A DNA stretch of 64,000 nt from Flammeovirgaceae bacterium UBA6059 (GTDB taxonomy: Bacteria > Bacteroidota > Bacteroidia > Cytophagales > Cyclobacteriaceae): assembly GCA_002435755.1 (NCBI GenBank), contig DIYH01000023.1, positions 54,412-118,411 of the forward strand. Reading direction: 5' to 3'. How positions within the stretch are numbered: the first letter of the stretch is position 1; each line of letters starts with the position of its first letter. Of the stretch, positions 44,076-53,890 are shown one piece after another. The notes beneath the pieces are model-generated. The model saw only the letters and a program-made list of their open reading frames with translations, had not been told where the DNA came from and did not search any database. Made by a program: the position numbers and the translations under genes.

Positions 44076-44864
44076 ATGCTTACATGCTCAATATGCTCTA
44101 GTAACAGGACAAATAAAATCTGTAATGTCAAGGGATTCACTGTTTATGAATGTTTTAATTGTTCAAACGCTTTTACACATCCAGCTCCTGATATCACAAA
44201 ATATGAGAATGAAGATTTTCATAACAAAACTGGTGACAATACGATTATGTCAGTCTCACATCTACCTCCTGATTGGCAAAGGTTGATTAGACTGCAATTA
44301 TCAATTATAGAGAGTTCAATTTCACTAGAATCTAGAATTCTCGAAATAGGGTGTGGTGAAGGAATATTACTTAATGAACTGAAGAAGAAAGGTTATAATG
44401 TTACTGGCATTGAGCCAAGTGTTACCGCTGCAAAAAGGGGAATTACTAAAGGGCTAGAAATCCATTGTACATATTTTGAAGAAAACACTTTATCTACAAA
44501 ATATGATTTAATCATTCTTTCTCATGTATTTGAGCACATAAAAGGTATAGGGCACTTCTCTAATTTGTTGAAACAACAATTAGCTAAAAGTGGTGTACTT
44601 ATGCTTACCCAAACTAATTATAAAGGTTTAATACCCAGGATTCGAAAAAGGAATTGGTATGCCTGGGTACCTGATCAACATTTCTATCATTTCACAATAA
44701 AGGGTTTGGAATATATATTCGGAGATTATAATCTCGAAAAGCAAGAGTATATAACGCTAGTACACCCAAAAAACTGGTTGTACTGGTTTGCGCGATTTAT
44801 TCCAAGACTTCAAGACCAGTTCATTATTACTTTGAGAAAATCAGACAAAATTAGACCTGTTTGA
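44076..44864 (+). CDS. Class I SAM methyltransferase with N-terminal Cys cluster
   Basis: A 262-residue protein. N-terminal zinc-ribbon-like cysteines in MLTCSICSS and YECFNCSNAF, then a class I methyltransferase core: ILEIGCGEGILLNELKKKGYNVTGIEPS, LIILSHVFEHI and GVLMLTQTNYKGL. Similar proteins in polysaccharide loci methylate sugars or chain ends. The first gene after the terminator at 43937, with a 144-bp non-coding gap in front that may hold a promoter. Target unknown. Confidence 0.82.
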   Translation: MLTCSICSSNRTNKICNVKGFTVYECFNCSNAFTHPAPDITKYENEDFHNKTGDNTIMSVSHLPPDWQRLIRLQLSIIESSISLESRILEIGCGEGILLNELKKKGYNVTGIEPSVTAAKRGITKGLEIHCTYFEENTLSTKYDLIILSHVFEHIKGIGHFSNLLKQQLAKSGVLMLTQTNYKGLIPRIRKRNWYAWVPDQHFYHFTIKGLEYIFGDYNLEKQEYITLVHPKNWLYWFARFIPRLQDQFIITLRKSDKIRPV

Positions 44865-44885
44865 TTTATAAATTTATGAAACATA

Positions 44886-45863
44886 GTGTCGAATATTATA
44901 TGCCTAACGCCAGTTAAAAATGAGGAATGGATCCTCAATGATTTTCTTCGTGCTACAAGTCAATGGGCCGATATTATTATCATTTTAGATCAGCTATCAA
45001 CAGATAGGTCACGAGAGATCGCTTCATCTTACGAAAAGGTAATTACTTACAGCAATGCTTCTCAAGAATATAATGAACTTTACAGGCAGAACCTATTATT
45101 ATCATACGCCAGAAAGTTTGGACCGAACAACTTATTGTTTTCACTAGATGCAGATGAGTTCTTATCTGGAGATTTCCAATCTACCAATGAATGGCAAATA
45201 ATTTTAAATGGAAAACCCGGGGAAAGTTATGCGATGAGGTGGGTAAATGTATTGCCTGGTTTATCGACGGGCTGGACAACATCACATGGTTTATTTGCAT
45301 TTCATGACAATGGTAACTCCCATTATGGTAGCGTAATTCATAATAAGCGTCTTCCAGTTTTAAAAGAGAATCCGATAATGGAAATAGAAGATTTCAATAT
45401 ACTGCATATGCAATATGTCCATTGGGATAGAATGCTAAGCAAGCATAGGTATTACAAATGCCTTGAGCGAATCAAATTTCCAAAAAAACATCCTCTGGAT
45501 ATCAATAGAACATACAACCATATATTTTGGAATAAGTCAAAAGTTGCCAGACTAAGCCCGAATCTTTTTGAAAATCTAATGCATTTAGGTATAGATTTCG
45601 ACTTTGAACATGACAGCTATTACTGGTATGACGAGAAGGTCATGGACTTCTTTGATTCATATGGTGAAGACTATTTTCGACGCATTGATATATGGGACTT
45701 TGATTGGAGTAAAGTAGCGACACTTACTAATCGTGGTGGCTACAATACTCCATGTTCTTTGTTAGACAAGCTGATCTTTTTTACTGATAAGCATATAAAT
45801 AAATATGAAGATCATTTGTCGTCTTATATAAAAAATGTAATACGTTATAAGATTTGGAAATAG
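44886..45863 (+). CDS. Family 2 glycosyltransferase-like protein
   Basis: A 325-residue protein starting at GTG. GT-A start LTPVKNEEWILNDFLRATSQWADIIIILDQLSTDRS and the acidic motif FSLDADEFL identify a GT2-like enzyme. The rest is rich in Trp, Tyr and His. Cytoplasmic. Acceptor and donor unknown. Part of the glycosyltransferase series in the same direction. Confidence 0.8.
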   Translation: MSNIICLTPVKNEEWILNDFLRATSQWADIIIILDQLSTDRSREIASSYEKVITYSNASQEYNELYRQNLLLSYARKFGPNNLLFSLDADEFLSGDFQSTNEWQIILNGKPGESYAMRWVNVLPGLSTGWTTSHGLFAFHDNGNSHYGSVIHNKRLPVLKENPIMEIEDFNILHMQYVHWDRMLSKHRYYKCLERIKFPKKHPLDINRTYNHIFWNKSKVARLSPNLFENLMHLGIDFDFEHDSYYWYDEKVMDFFDSYGEDYFRRIDIWDFDWSKVATLTNRGGYNTPCSLLDKLIFFTDKHINKYEDHLSSYIKNVIRYKIWK

Positions 45864-45959
45864 AAAAGATTCAGTTTCTCGTAGCTTTGAATTGTATCTC
45901 CAAAATAATTCGTTGACGAGTAAGAATACATTGTACAGGAATTATATAAACTTGATCTA

Positions 45960-46667
45960 ATGACTCAGGCCGAGCAGTACACCTCTCAAAATGGTCAGGA
46001 TGAATATCTTGATAAGGTTGTATTTAATAGAAAGAAAAACGGAATATTTATTGATATAGGTGCTTATGATGGGATCGATTTAAGCAATACCTATTTCTTC
46101 GAAAAACATCGTGGATGGTCCGGACTGTGCTTCGAACCCACTCCAAATGTTTTCAAGAAATTAATTTCTAATAGGAATTGTATTTGCGTCAATGCGTGCG
46201 TAGATAAAGAAGAATCTAGCAAGCAATTTATTAATGTAGAAGGGCTTGAAGTTCTTAATGGTTTAGCCTATTCCTATGACGAAGAACACATGAATCGGTT
46301 GAAGCAAGAGGCAGAAGAATCTAATAAGACATTGAATTTTTCTCGAGTCAATACAGTGCTGCTAAACAAAGTCTGTGAACTAAATAGTATTAATAATGCT
46401 GATTATTGCAGCATTGATGTTGAAGGAAATGAACTTGAAATACTCAAAAGTATCGATTTTGATAGACTTAGAATAAGCGTCTTTTCAATCGAATGCAACT
46501 ATGATTTTAACGCCCTAGATCATTTCATGTTTACCAGAGGTTATAAAATGATTAACAAATTGGGTGCGGATGTAATTTACGTTAGACACGATATAAGAGA
46601 CAAATTAAAAATATTATTTAGTGCGACTGTGTCTCGGTTAAAAAAAATAGCGTCCATAGGTAGATAG
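45960..46667 (+). CDS. FkbM-family methyltransferase
   Basis: A 235-residue protein with the FkbM pattern: SQNGQDEYLDKVVF, GIFIDIGAYDGIDLSNTYFFEK, WSGLCFEPTPNVFKKL, then YCSIDVEGNELEILKSIDF and IECNY. FkbM enzymes O-methylate sugars or related hydroxyls using SAM. Ends one base into the next gene's GTG start. One of seven methyltransferase-like genes in this locus. Confidence 0.88.
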   Translation: MTQAEQYTSQNGQDEYLDKVVFNRKKNGIFIDIGAYDGIDLSNTYFFEKHRGWSGLCFEPTPNVFKKLISNRNCICVNACVDKEESSKQFINVEGLEVLNGLAYSYDEEHMNRLKQEAEESNKTLNFSRVNTVLLNKVCELNSINNADYCSIDVEGNELEILKSIDFDRLRISVFSIECNYDFNALDHFMFTRGYKMINKLGADVIYVRHDIRDKLKILFSATVSRLKKIASIGR

Positions 46668-47632
46668 TGTACAAAGTATTTCCTTTATCGGATATAAAAT
46701 GGACGGCTTTTGATACTGACTGTAATAACAATGGAGAACTATTAAGGCAACATGGAATTGAAGTAACTCAAATTGAGGATAACGCTGATCTTTATGTTTG
46801 CCGATCTATACCATTTAGTGGTTTAGCTGATAGTTTGTTCTTTTTTGTTGGTCGAAGAAACATTCCAATTTTACTGTGGACTCATGAGCCGAGATACTCG
46901 ATCAACTTTGTTAACTACTTTCCCGGAAATTTATTGAGACCACCAATTCATATTATGAATTTATATACTCGGGATGTCTATTTCAATAATTACACTTGGT
47001 TTGGATGGTCAATGCTTAAAAAACTCAATTTATTGAACGAAGAGCATTTTGACGGTAGACAGAATAAAATTGGAACGTTAACTTCCTATGTTCCAAGAGC
47101 TCAAAATCATAGACTGATGTTCGGTGGAACGGATATAAGCCTTGTTGCAAAAAGACAGCAATTAATTGAATGTGCCCACTCAATGGGCTTAATTGACATT
47201 TACGGTAGATCATGGCCCAATGATATGAGTATTTCTGCGTCTAGAACAAATCAGAATTGGCATGCAATGAAATTAGACATTTTAAGGAAATATAGATATA
47301 ACATCGCGTTGGAGAACACTAATTATGATTTTTATGTAAGCGAGAAAATGTGGGATTCTATCCAAAGTGGATGCCTTCCGATTTATTATGGATACAGAAA
47401 TACGATTTATCAAGATTTTCCCAAAAATAGTTTTATTGACTTGGCAGATTATAATTCAAATGAAGGGCTTTTGTCTGACATTAATAAGATGTCCAAGTCG
47501 GAATACATAGATAGACTTAATCTATGCATAGAAGTCTATAATAGGATCTATGACTTAGGAGATTATTGGGAACATCACGTAAAGGCATATTGTGCCCTAA
47601 AAGAGAAAATATCAAATATTCTTGACAAATAG
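46667..47632 (+). CDS. Family 10 fucosyltransferase-like protein
   Basis: A 321-residue protein starting at GTG. The C-terminal motif YRYNIALENTNYDFYVSEKMW followed by DSIQSGCLPIYYG is the GT10 donor-binding signature (alpha-1,3/1,4-fucosyltransferases). LWTHEPRYS and the FNNYTWFGWSM segment fit the N-terminal half. It would transfer fucose (or a related 6-deoxyhexose) from its GDP form to the repeat unit. No GDP-fucose synthesis gene is visible in this window, so the donor must be made elsewhere or beyond the right edge. Confidence 0.85.
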   Translation: MYKVFPLSDIKWTAFDTDCNNNGELLRQHGIEVTQIEDNADLYVCRSIPFSGLADSLFFFVGRRNIPILLWTHEPRYSINFVNYFPGNLLRPPIHIMNLYTRDVYFNNYTWFGWSMLKKLNLLNEEHFDGRQNKIGTLTSYVPRAQNHRLMFGGTDISLVAKRQQLIECAHSMGLIDIYGRSWPNDMSISASRTNQNWHAMKLDILRKYRYNIALENTNYDFYVSEKMWDSIQSGCLPIYYGYRNTIYQDFPKNSFIDLADYNSNEGLLSDINKMSKSEYIDRLNLCIEVYNRIYDLGDYWEHHVKAYCALKEKISNILDK

Positions 47633-47739
47633 AGTATTGTTTAGCGTATCGAAAAGAAAAATGCTTTGTATAACACTGGGTTTAAATCACAGGAAAATGT
47701 AAATAATTGCAGATTTAAGTCTGAGTATAAAAAAAGTCG

Positions 47740-48516
47740 TTGATTATTAGCGTCGCACTAGTAACTATAGTTAAGAATGAAGTAAATAGAATTCGAGGAA
47801 CTCTGGAGAGTGTCGTAAAACAAACAATACCTCCATCAGAATGGATCGTTATTGATGGAGGATCGAATGATGGAACGATTAACATTCTTTTGGAGTACCA
47901 GAAGTATTTTACATCATTTATAGTAGAAGAAGACGGAGGAATATACGATGCAATGAATAAAGGTATAAACCTTTGTAATTCGGACTATGTCTTGTTTCTG
48001 AATGGAGGTGATTATTTAAATTCAAAGAATGTTTTAGAGTTTATCAATGATAATTCAGGAAGTGATTTACTCTCTGGTAACATAGAAGTTCGTTCTGGTC
48101 AAGACTATATAATTTGGTGTCCTCCGACTCGAATTGATCCCGATTTTTTTTATGATACTACTTTACCTCATTGCGGTACAGTAATTAAAAAATCTTTGTT
48201 TTTAGACTTTGGTCTGTACGATAATACGCTAAAGATATGTGGTGATTATGAATGGTTTGTAAGACTGGTTAATAATAAAACTGACCTTAAGTATTACAAA
48301 ATAGATTTAACAATAGCCACCTATTTTAAAGATGGCATTAGCACACATAATGAACGATTAAGAATTAAAGAAAACAACAGAATAAAAAAGGCCTATCCTT
48401 ACATATACAGGATGAGAAGAAAACACAACTGGTTTGAATTCATGTATACTTCATTGCTTTATCCGAGGTATTTCTTAGGTCATTTTATTAAGCTAATCTT
48501 TTCAAGAATTAAGTGA
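47740..48516 (+). CDS. Family 2 glycosyltransferase
   Basis: A 258-residue protein starting at TTG. GT2 features: VALVTIVKNEVNRIRGTLESVVKQ, EWIVIDGGSNDGT, EEDGGIYDAMNKG, VLFLNGGDYL and CGDYEWFVRLV. This subtype (WcaA/colanic-acid-like) adds single sugars in repeat-unit assembly. Overlaps the next glycosyltransferase gene by 4 bp. Confidence 0.92.
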   Translation: MIISVALVTIVKNEVNRIRGTLESVVKQTIPPSEWIVIDGGSNDGTINILLEYQKYFTSFIVEEDGGIYDAMNKGINLCNSDYVLFLNGGDYLNSKNVLEFINDNSGSDLLSGNIEVRSGQDYIIWCPPTRIDPDFFYDTTLPHCGTVIKKSLFLDFGLYDNTLKICGDYEWFVRLVNNKTDLKYYKIDLTIATYFKDGISTHNERLRIKENNRIKKAYPYIYRMRRKHNWFEFMYTSLLYPRYFLGHFIKLIFSRIK

Positions 48517-49571
48517 TTTCCGAGTTGAGTCAATACATTTCGTTAAGCTTTATTATTGCCACATACAACAGAAGCAAAGAATTAAATGAAGCATTACAGA
48601 GTTTCACAAGGATAGACAACTCAATCTTAGATTTTGATTGGGATATTATCGTTGTAGACAATAATTCATCAGATGATACAAGGTCAATTGTTGACCAATT
48701 TAATAAGAGCCTATCTATCAAATACTGTTTTGAAGCAAGACCTGGAGTCTCTTATGCCCGAAATGCTGGGGTGGAAACAAGTAGAGCCAATTTTGTTGTC
48801 TTTTTAGACGATGATGCTAGAGTAACCACTTCTTATGTTAAAAACTTATCAGGCGTACTGGCCTTGTCACCTGATGTTTTCGGTGGTCCCATTTACCCAT
48901 ATTACGCAGGTAACAAGCCATCTTGGTTCAAAGATGAATATGAAATTCGGAAACACTACCCAACATCGGACTGGATTCCGTCATCAAGCCAATCGCTTTT
49001 ATCAAGCTCCAACATGGGATTTTCGAAAGATTTTTTCAAGGAATTAGGTGGTTTTGATACTTCTTTAGGCCCTAAGGGTGAGAAATTCTCATTGGGTGAA
49101 GATGGAGAAATAATTGTTCGGTCCAAATATAACAAGGGTAAAATATACTACGATCATCATCTAGTGATTGAGCATTTAGTTCCAGATTATAAAATGAATT
49201 TAGCATATCAATTATACCGTGCTATTGAACATGGGAAGGCTAATGTATTCTTAAACAAAGGCCTTGAGAGCAGCGGAGGTGAAAGAATTTGGGATCATTA
49301 TTATGCATTACACAGTGGACTTGCCACAATAGAAGGATTGTTTGAAGAAGAATATAGGCCTCATTTAAAGGATCAAAGTTTTGATCATGAGGCATTTATA
49401 GTTAGAAGCATTGTACCAGAACTGATAAATGTTGTCTATCACTACAAGTCGGTGGCTGAAAAAACAAAAAAAAAGACATTAGGTGACTCATTAATGAACC
49501 TAAATCTTTTTACCGTGATAAATAAAATTAAAATAGCAATTAAGGCCATGATGACCTACAAAAAAGTGTGA
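48513..49571 (+). CDS. Family 2 glycosyltransferase
   Basis: A 352-residue protein starting at a GTG overlapping the preceding stop. GT2 features: SFIIATYNRSKELNEALQSF, IIVVDNNSSDDTR, EARPGVSYARNAGVE, VVFLDDDARV and GEDGEIIVRSKYN. The helical, basic C-terminal 100 residues may aid membrane association. Sits in the tightly packed glycosyltransferase operon. Confidence 0.92.
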   Translation: MISELSQYISLSFIIATYNRSKELNEALQSFTRIDNSILDFDWDIIVVDNNSSDDTRSIVDQFNKSLSIKYCFEARPGVSYARNAGVETSRANFVVFLDDDARVTTSYVKNLSGVLALSPDVFGGPIYPYYAGNKPSWFKDEYEIRKHYPTSDWIPSSSQSLLSSSNMGFSKDFFKELGGFDTSLGPKGEKFSLGEDGEIIVRSKYNKGKIYYDHHLVIEHLVPDYKMNLAYQLYRAIEHGKANVFLNKGLESSGGERIWDHYYALHSGLATIEGLFEEEYRPHLKDQSFDHEAFIVRSIVPELINVVYHYKSVAEKTKKKTLGDSLMNLNLFTVINKIKIAIKAMMTYKKV

Positions 49572-49574
49572 ATT

Positions 49575-50333
49575 ATGAGACCGTATCTAATTGATAACTT
49601 AGTAGATATCTTTTATAAATTCAGATGTAACTATTGTGGCAAGCGGTCTAATAAACTTGATTACGATGGTATTAATCAACCTGTAATTCATAAGTTGAAA
49701 ATTATAGGCGCTGGTCGACGAAAATGTAAGTGTATTCATTGTGGTGTCAATGATCGCTCGCGCTTAGAACTATTTTATCTAAGAACTCAGACAAGGTTAT
49801 TAGATACCAACACCAAATACAGGGTTTTGATGATTGCACCAGAATATCACCTGTATGAAGTGTTGAATGGCAGAAGCAATCTACGAGTAGATACCGGCGA
49901 CATTAATCCGAAACGTTATGAATTCGCAGATACCGTATATTCTGACTTGACAAGTTTGCAATATGAAGACCAAACCTTTGATTGGGTAATTTGCAACCAC
50001 GTGCTCGAGCATATTCCGAACGATGCTAAGGCAATGTCAGAAGTATACAGAGTTTTGAAGGAAGGTGGACGAGCTATGCTTCAAGTGCCAATTTCTCTTG
50101 AACTAGCATCTACTTACCAGAACGATGATATAACTACACCCGAAGAAAGACTTGTGCATTATGGTCAGGAAGACCACACAAGGGTTTATGGCCAGGATTA
50201 TTCAGATAAATTAATCACGACGGGTTTTGTACTAAGAATGTTTGACCCATCCGAATCTATCTCCAAAAATGTCCGAAGGAGACTGAAAATTAACGTTGAA
50301 GAGAAGCTATACATTGTCGAAAGAGAGAACTAG
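49575..50333 (+). CDS. Class I SAM methyltransferase with N-terminal zinc-ribbon-like part
   Basis: A 252-residue protein. Cysteine pairs in CNYCGKRSNK and RRKCKCIHCGVNDRSR, then a Methyltransf_11-type core (TVYSDLTSLQYEDQTFDWVICNHVLEHIPNDAKAMSEVYRVLKEGG, given here by its key HVLEHI motif). The canonical first SAM loop is weak. Probably modifies a sugar or lipid-linked intermediate. Three bases after the upstream glycosyltransferase. Confidence 0.82.
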   Translation: MRPYLIDNLVDIFYKFRCNYCGKRSNKLDYDGINQPVIHKLKIIGAGRRKCKCIHCGVNDRSRLELFYLRTQTRLLDTNTKYRVLMIAPEYHLYEVLNGRSNLRVDTGDINPKRYEFADTVYSDLTSLQYEDQTFDWVICNHVLEHIPNDAKAMSEVYRVLKEGGRAMLQVPISLELASTYQNDDITTPEERLVHYGQEDHTRVYGQDYSDKLITTGFVLRMFDPSESISKNVRRRLKINVEEKLYIVEREN

Positions 50334-50379
50334 CCTTACGAGGCTCACAATTACTGAATCAACTAAGAGCTTATAGCTA

Positions 50380-51795
50380 ATGCTGTTTAACTCGCTAGAG
50401 TTTTTCCTCTTTCTTCCATTAGCGTTTTTCTTTTATTGGGCTTTGGTTTCAAACAGAAAAGCTCAAAATGCTTTCTTGTTAGTAGCTAGTTATATTTTCT
50501 ATGGTTGGTGGGATTGGAGATTTTTGGTTTTGATTATAGTCAGTTCTCTGGCTGATTTCTTGATCGGTAGGAGACTCTTGATTATTCAGAGTCAAGACTC
50601 CAGAAGATGGCTGCTAGGCCTGAGTCTGGTCATCAATCTTGGCATACTCGGTTTTTTTAAGTACTTCAATTTCTTTATTAGTTCTTTTGCCGAAATGCTC
50701 AATTTATTAGGGTTTCAACCTAATGTCTACTCATTGAACGTTGTATTACCAGTAGGTATCAGTTTTTATACATTTCAGACCTTAAGTTATACTATTGATA
50801 TTTACAGGCGAGAAATCCAACCGACTCATAACTGGCTTGAGTTTTTTGCATTTGTTAGTTTTTTCCCACAATTGGTAGCCGGTCCAATCGAAAGAGCTCG
50901 GAATCTTCTTCCACAGTTTTCTCGAAATAGATTGTTTGATCTCGATAAATCAAAAGATGGACTGAGGCAAATATTATGGGGGTTATTCAAGAAGGTTGTA
51001 GTGGCTGACAATTGCGCACAGGGTGTAGACTGGATATTCAACAATTATGACAATACATCAGGTAGTGTCCTAGTTTTAGGTGCTGTTCTATTTGCGTTTC
51101 AGATTTATGGAGATTTTTCTGGTTATTCTGATATTGCTATTGGTACTGCCAAGTTGTTTGGCTTTAATTTGATGACGAATTTTAGAAACCCCTACTTCTC
51201 AACAGGCATAGGAGATTTCTGGAAAAGATGGCACATATCTTTATCCACATGGTTCCGTGATTACGTCTACATACCTTTGGGAGGAAACAGAGTGAGCCCG
51301 ATGAGGCGATCTGCAAATAGCGCGATAACTTTCGTAATAAGTGGACTTTGGCATGGGGCGAATTGGACATTTGTGATTTGGGGTGGTCTTCATGCGATAT
51401 ATTATACCATTGAGAGATATTTGATGGGACTTAATAATTATCAGAAGATCGTCAACGGTTCAATAGCTTTTAAGGTTATCATATCGATTTCAACATTCGG
51501 ATTAGTGTCCATCAGTTGGGTTTTCTTTCGAGCTCCGAACCTAACTCATGCTTTGGGTTACCTCAGAATAATAATGACGCGAAGTACACTAAGCATACCT
51601 GATTATTCTTATTATAGTCTTATTTGGATAGCCCTGTTACTCATTGTCGAATGGACACAAAAGAATAAGGAGCATGCGATGGAGGTTTCAAAGCAACCAG
51701 TAGTATTCCGATGGGCTTCCTATACGGTGATAATCAATTTGGTTGTATTATTCGGGAGTTTTTCCGAACGAAGTTTTATCTATTTTCAATTTTGA
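50380..51795 (+). CDS. MBOAT-family membrane O-acyltransferase (AlgI/DltB-like)
   Basis: A 471-residue integral membrane protein with about ten helices. MBOAT hallmarks: NSLEFFLFLPLAFFFYW at the N-terminus, LPVGISFYTFQTLSYTIDIYR, FVSFFPQLVAGPIERA, FWKRWHISLSTWFRDYVYIPLGGNR and the catalytic-His segment SGLWHGANWTFVIWGGLHA. It moves acyl, usually acetyl, groups across the membrane to modify polysaccharide. Paired with the SGNH-like protein encoded next. Confidence 0.95.
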   Translation: MLFNSLEFFLFLPLAFFFYWALVSNRKAQNAFLLVASYIFYGWWDWRFLVLIIVSSLADFLIGRRLLIIQSQDSRRWLLGLSLVINLGILGFFKYFNFFISSFAEMLNLLGFQPNVYSLNVVLPVGISFYTFQTLSYTIDIYRREIQPTHNWLEFFAFVSFFPQLVAGPIERARNLLPQFSRNRLFDLDKSKDGLRQILWGLFKKVVVADNCAQGVDWIFNNYDNTSGSVLVLGAVLFAFQIYGDFSGYSDIAIGTAKLFGFNLMTNFRNPYFSTGIGDFWKRWHISLSTWFRDYVYIPLGGNRVSPMRRSANSAITFVISGLWHGANWTFVIWGGLHAIYYTIERYLMGLNNYQKIVNGSIAFKVIISISTFGLVSISWVFFRAPNLTHALGYLRIIMTRSTLSIPDYSYYSLIWIALLLIVEWTQKNKEHAMEVSKQPVVFRWASYTVIINLVVLFGSFSERSFIYFQF

Positions 51796-51821
51796 GACAC
51801 CCTCTATTGCTAATCGTAAGA

Positions 51822-52640
51822 ATGACCTTTTTTTTAATAATTAGCATATCGGTCAGCTATCCGGTCATTTACCTTGGCATAGTAAAGACGGAAGCTTTCA
51901 TGTTGTGGATCGAGGGTAAATCAATTTACGAGTTACTCATAAAAGCTCATAAAGGAGAAGTATATAATGATATTATAGTTATTGGCGACAGTGTTGGTAA
52001 TCAACTGTACTATCATGCCGACTCCCTTCCCGGGATAGATGGATTTGCGAGCACAATGGCGATATCCATGGTTGGGCAATATATATTACTCAAAAAAATT
52101 TCTGCTAATTCTGACATGAAGGGTAAATATGTTTATTTGGTTTATCATCCAGGCAGTTTCAAGGAAAACTTGGATACTAAATTCACCTACCATTATTTTC
52201 TAAAGCCTTTTTTTGTCGAAAGCAACAGTGCTTATCTTAATAAGGAAGCACTAAGAAACATCGAGGACATACCTTTTTATCAATATTGTCAGCTGCCTTG
52301 GTTGAAAGCGACTAATTTGGCACCAAAGCATAATGTCAGCAATGATAATAATGAAAAGGTGTTCTATCTCTCCGAGATAAGTAAGGCCTACTTAATTAAG
52401 ATAAAAGAACTTGCCAAGGAAGATGGTTTCTCTTTCAGGGTAGTTGCGCCACCAGTACAGCGCAAATTCATTGACTATCGGCAGGAGCGATTCATCAAAC
52501 AGATTCAAGAGTTGGATATGGAGAAGGAGTTTATCGGATATTTTAATGATATGGAGTACTTTGATGCTAAATTCTTTCAGGATGAAGTGCACTACAAAGA
52601 TCCGGCAAGTCTAGGGACGGACTATCTCAACTTGAATTGA
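51822..52640 (+). CDS. Membrane-anchored SGNH-like acyl-transfer partner of the MBOAT
   Basis: From the ATG at 51822 (272 residues), which avoids the 85-bp overlap of the upstream start at 51711. An N-terminal helix anchors it; the GDS motif follows at about residues 55-57 (VIGDSVGNQ), with DEVHY near the C-terminus as a candidate Asp-x-x-His pair. Such DltD/AlgX-like proteins complete O-acetylation begun by an MBOAT in the periplasm. Ends in a 4-bp overlap with the next gene. Weakly conserved overall; the context is the main support. Confidence 0.7.
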   Translation: MTFFLIISISVSYPVIYLGIVKTEAFMLWIEGKSIYELLIKAHKGEVYNDIIVIGDSVGNQLYYHADSLPGIDGFASTMAISMVGQYILLKKISANSDMKGKYVYLVYHPGSFKENLDTKFTYHYFLKPFFVESNSAYLNKEALRNIEDIPFYQYCQLPWLKATNLAPKHNVSNDNNEKVFYLSEISKAYLIKIKELAKEDGFSFRVVAPPVQRKFIDYRQERFIKQIQELDMEKEFIGYFNDMEYFDAKFFQDEVHYKDPASLGTDYLNLN

Positions 52641-53890
52641 AAATCCTATTTATCAACACAAGGGACATTCAGGGAGGCGCGGCGCTATCCATGTATGATC
52701 TTTATCAACAGTTTAAAAAATGTGAAGCGGTTGATCTAGGTTTCCTAGTACTAGAGAAAAAAACCGAAGATAAAGACATCACGAAGTTTCAGTTTGAAAG
52801 ATCATTTATCAGAGGAATTAAAAGACGATATAACCGCTGGCGGCTGCCGAAAATTGGTTTGAAAAATCATTTTGAAATATTAACAAATGCTAAAACCTAT
52901 TTCGGTGATGAATTAATGGAGTTTGTAGGAAAACCTGATCTGATTCTTATAAACTGGGTGGCAGGTTTTGTGGATATTCCAATTTTTCTAGAATACATAA
53001 CCAAGCATAAGATACCAGTCTTATGGAGGTTGGCCGACCTCAACCCATTTACAGGTGGATGCCACTATGATTACACATGCGGAAAGTTTAAGACAGGTTG
53101 TGGAAACTGTCCGCAACTCGTAAATCCCGCAATAGATGACGTTAGCCGACAAATCTTTGAATCAAAAAAAAAGGCATTTGGAGATGTGCCCAATAACCTC
53201 CTTCGGTTCGTGGCATTAAGTGATTGGGGCTTGGCAAAAGCTAAGCAGAGCCCTATTATTAGCAAATTTGATCTTTCTACTATCTTAAATGGTGTAAACA
53301 CAGAAATATTTTCATTCAAGGATAAACTTGCCTGTAGGGCGGCATTAGGAATAAGTTCTGAAGATAAAGTATTGTTGATAGTGGCAGAATACCTTGATAT
53401 TTGGTACAAGGGAACACAAGAAGCGATTGATGCACTTGAGCGAATCAAAAAAGATTACCCTGATATATGTTTGGTCTCGGTTGGCAAATCACAATCTATT
53501 CAATGCAGATTTCGTCATATTCCATTTGGTGAGCTGTCTAATCGTCGCTTGATGGCAGCTGTTTATGGAGCTGCTGACTATTTCTTATTCCCATCTCACT
53601 ACGAAACGTTTGGGAGAACTTTTCAGGAAGCAATGGCATGTGGTACCCCGGTGATAGCCTATGAAACAGGAGGAGTGCCTCATTTAGTAGAGCATGGGAT
53701 TAATGGATATATAACAAAAGATAAAAATGCGGAATCGCTCTATGAAACGATTTTTGAAGCGCTGGGTGATTACGATGATTTAGAATTGATAAGTGAAAGA
53801 GCGGCTGATAGAGCGAAGGAGTATAGTCTTGAAAAGCAGGCTGGCAACTACATTCAGCTTAGTGCACAAATGACGAATGGAACAGCCTAA
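52637..53890 (+). CDS. Family 4 glycosyltransferase with Cys-rich insert
   Basis: A 417-residue GT-B protein starting at TTG. N-terminal FINTRDIQGGAALSMYDLYQ; C-terminal donor site with FPSHYETFGRTFQEAMACGTPVIAYETGG (E-x7-E). An insert after LADLNPFTGGCHY carries cysteines in the pattern GCHYDYTCGKFKTGCGNCPQ, shared with the GT4 encoded at 54805. The Cys set may bind a metal. Retaining transferase in repeat-unit assembly; sugar unknown. Confidence 0.92.
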   Translation: MKILFINTRDIQGGAALSMYDLYQQFKKCEAVDLGFLVLEKKTEDKDITKFQFERSFIRGIKRRYNRWRLPKIGLKNHFEILTNAKTYFGDELMEFVGKPDLILINWVAGFVDIPIFLEYITKHKIPVLWRLADLNPFTGGCHYDYTCGKFKTGCGNCPQLVNPAIDDVSRQIFESKKKAFGDVPNNLLRFVALSDWGLAKAKQSPIISKFDLSTILNGVNTEIFSFKDKLACRAALGISSEDKVLLIVAEYLDIWYKGTQEAIDALERIKKDYPDICLVSVGKSQSIQCRFRHIPFGELSNRRLMAAVYGAADYFLFPSHYETFGRTFQEAMACGTPVIAYETGGVPHLVEHGINGYITKDKNAESLYETIFEALGDYDDLELISERAADRAKEYSLEKQAGNYIQLSAQMTNGTA

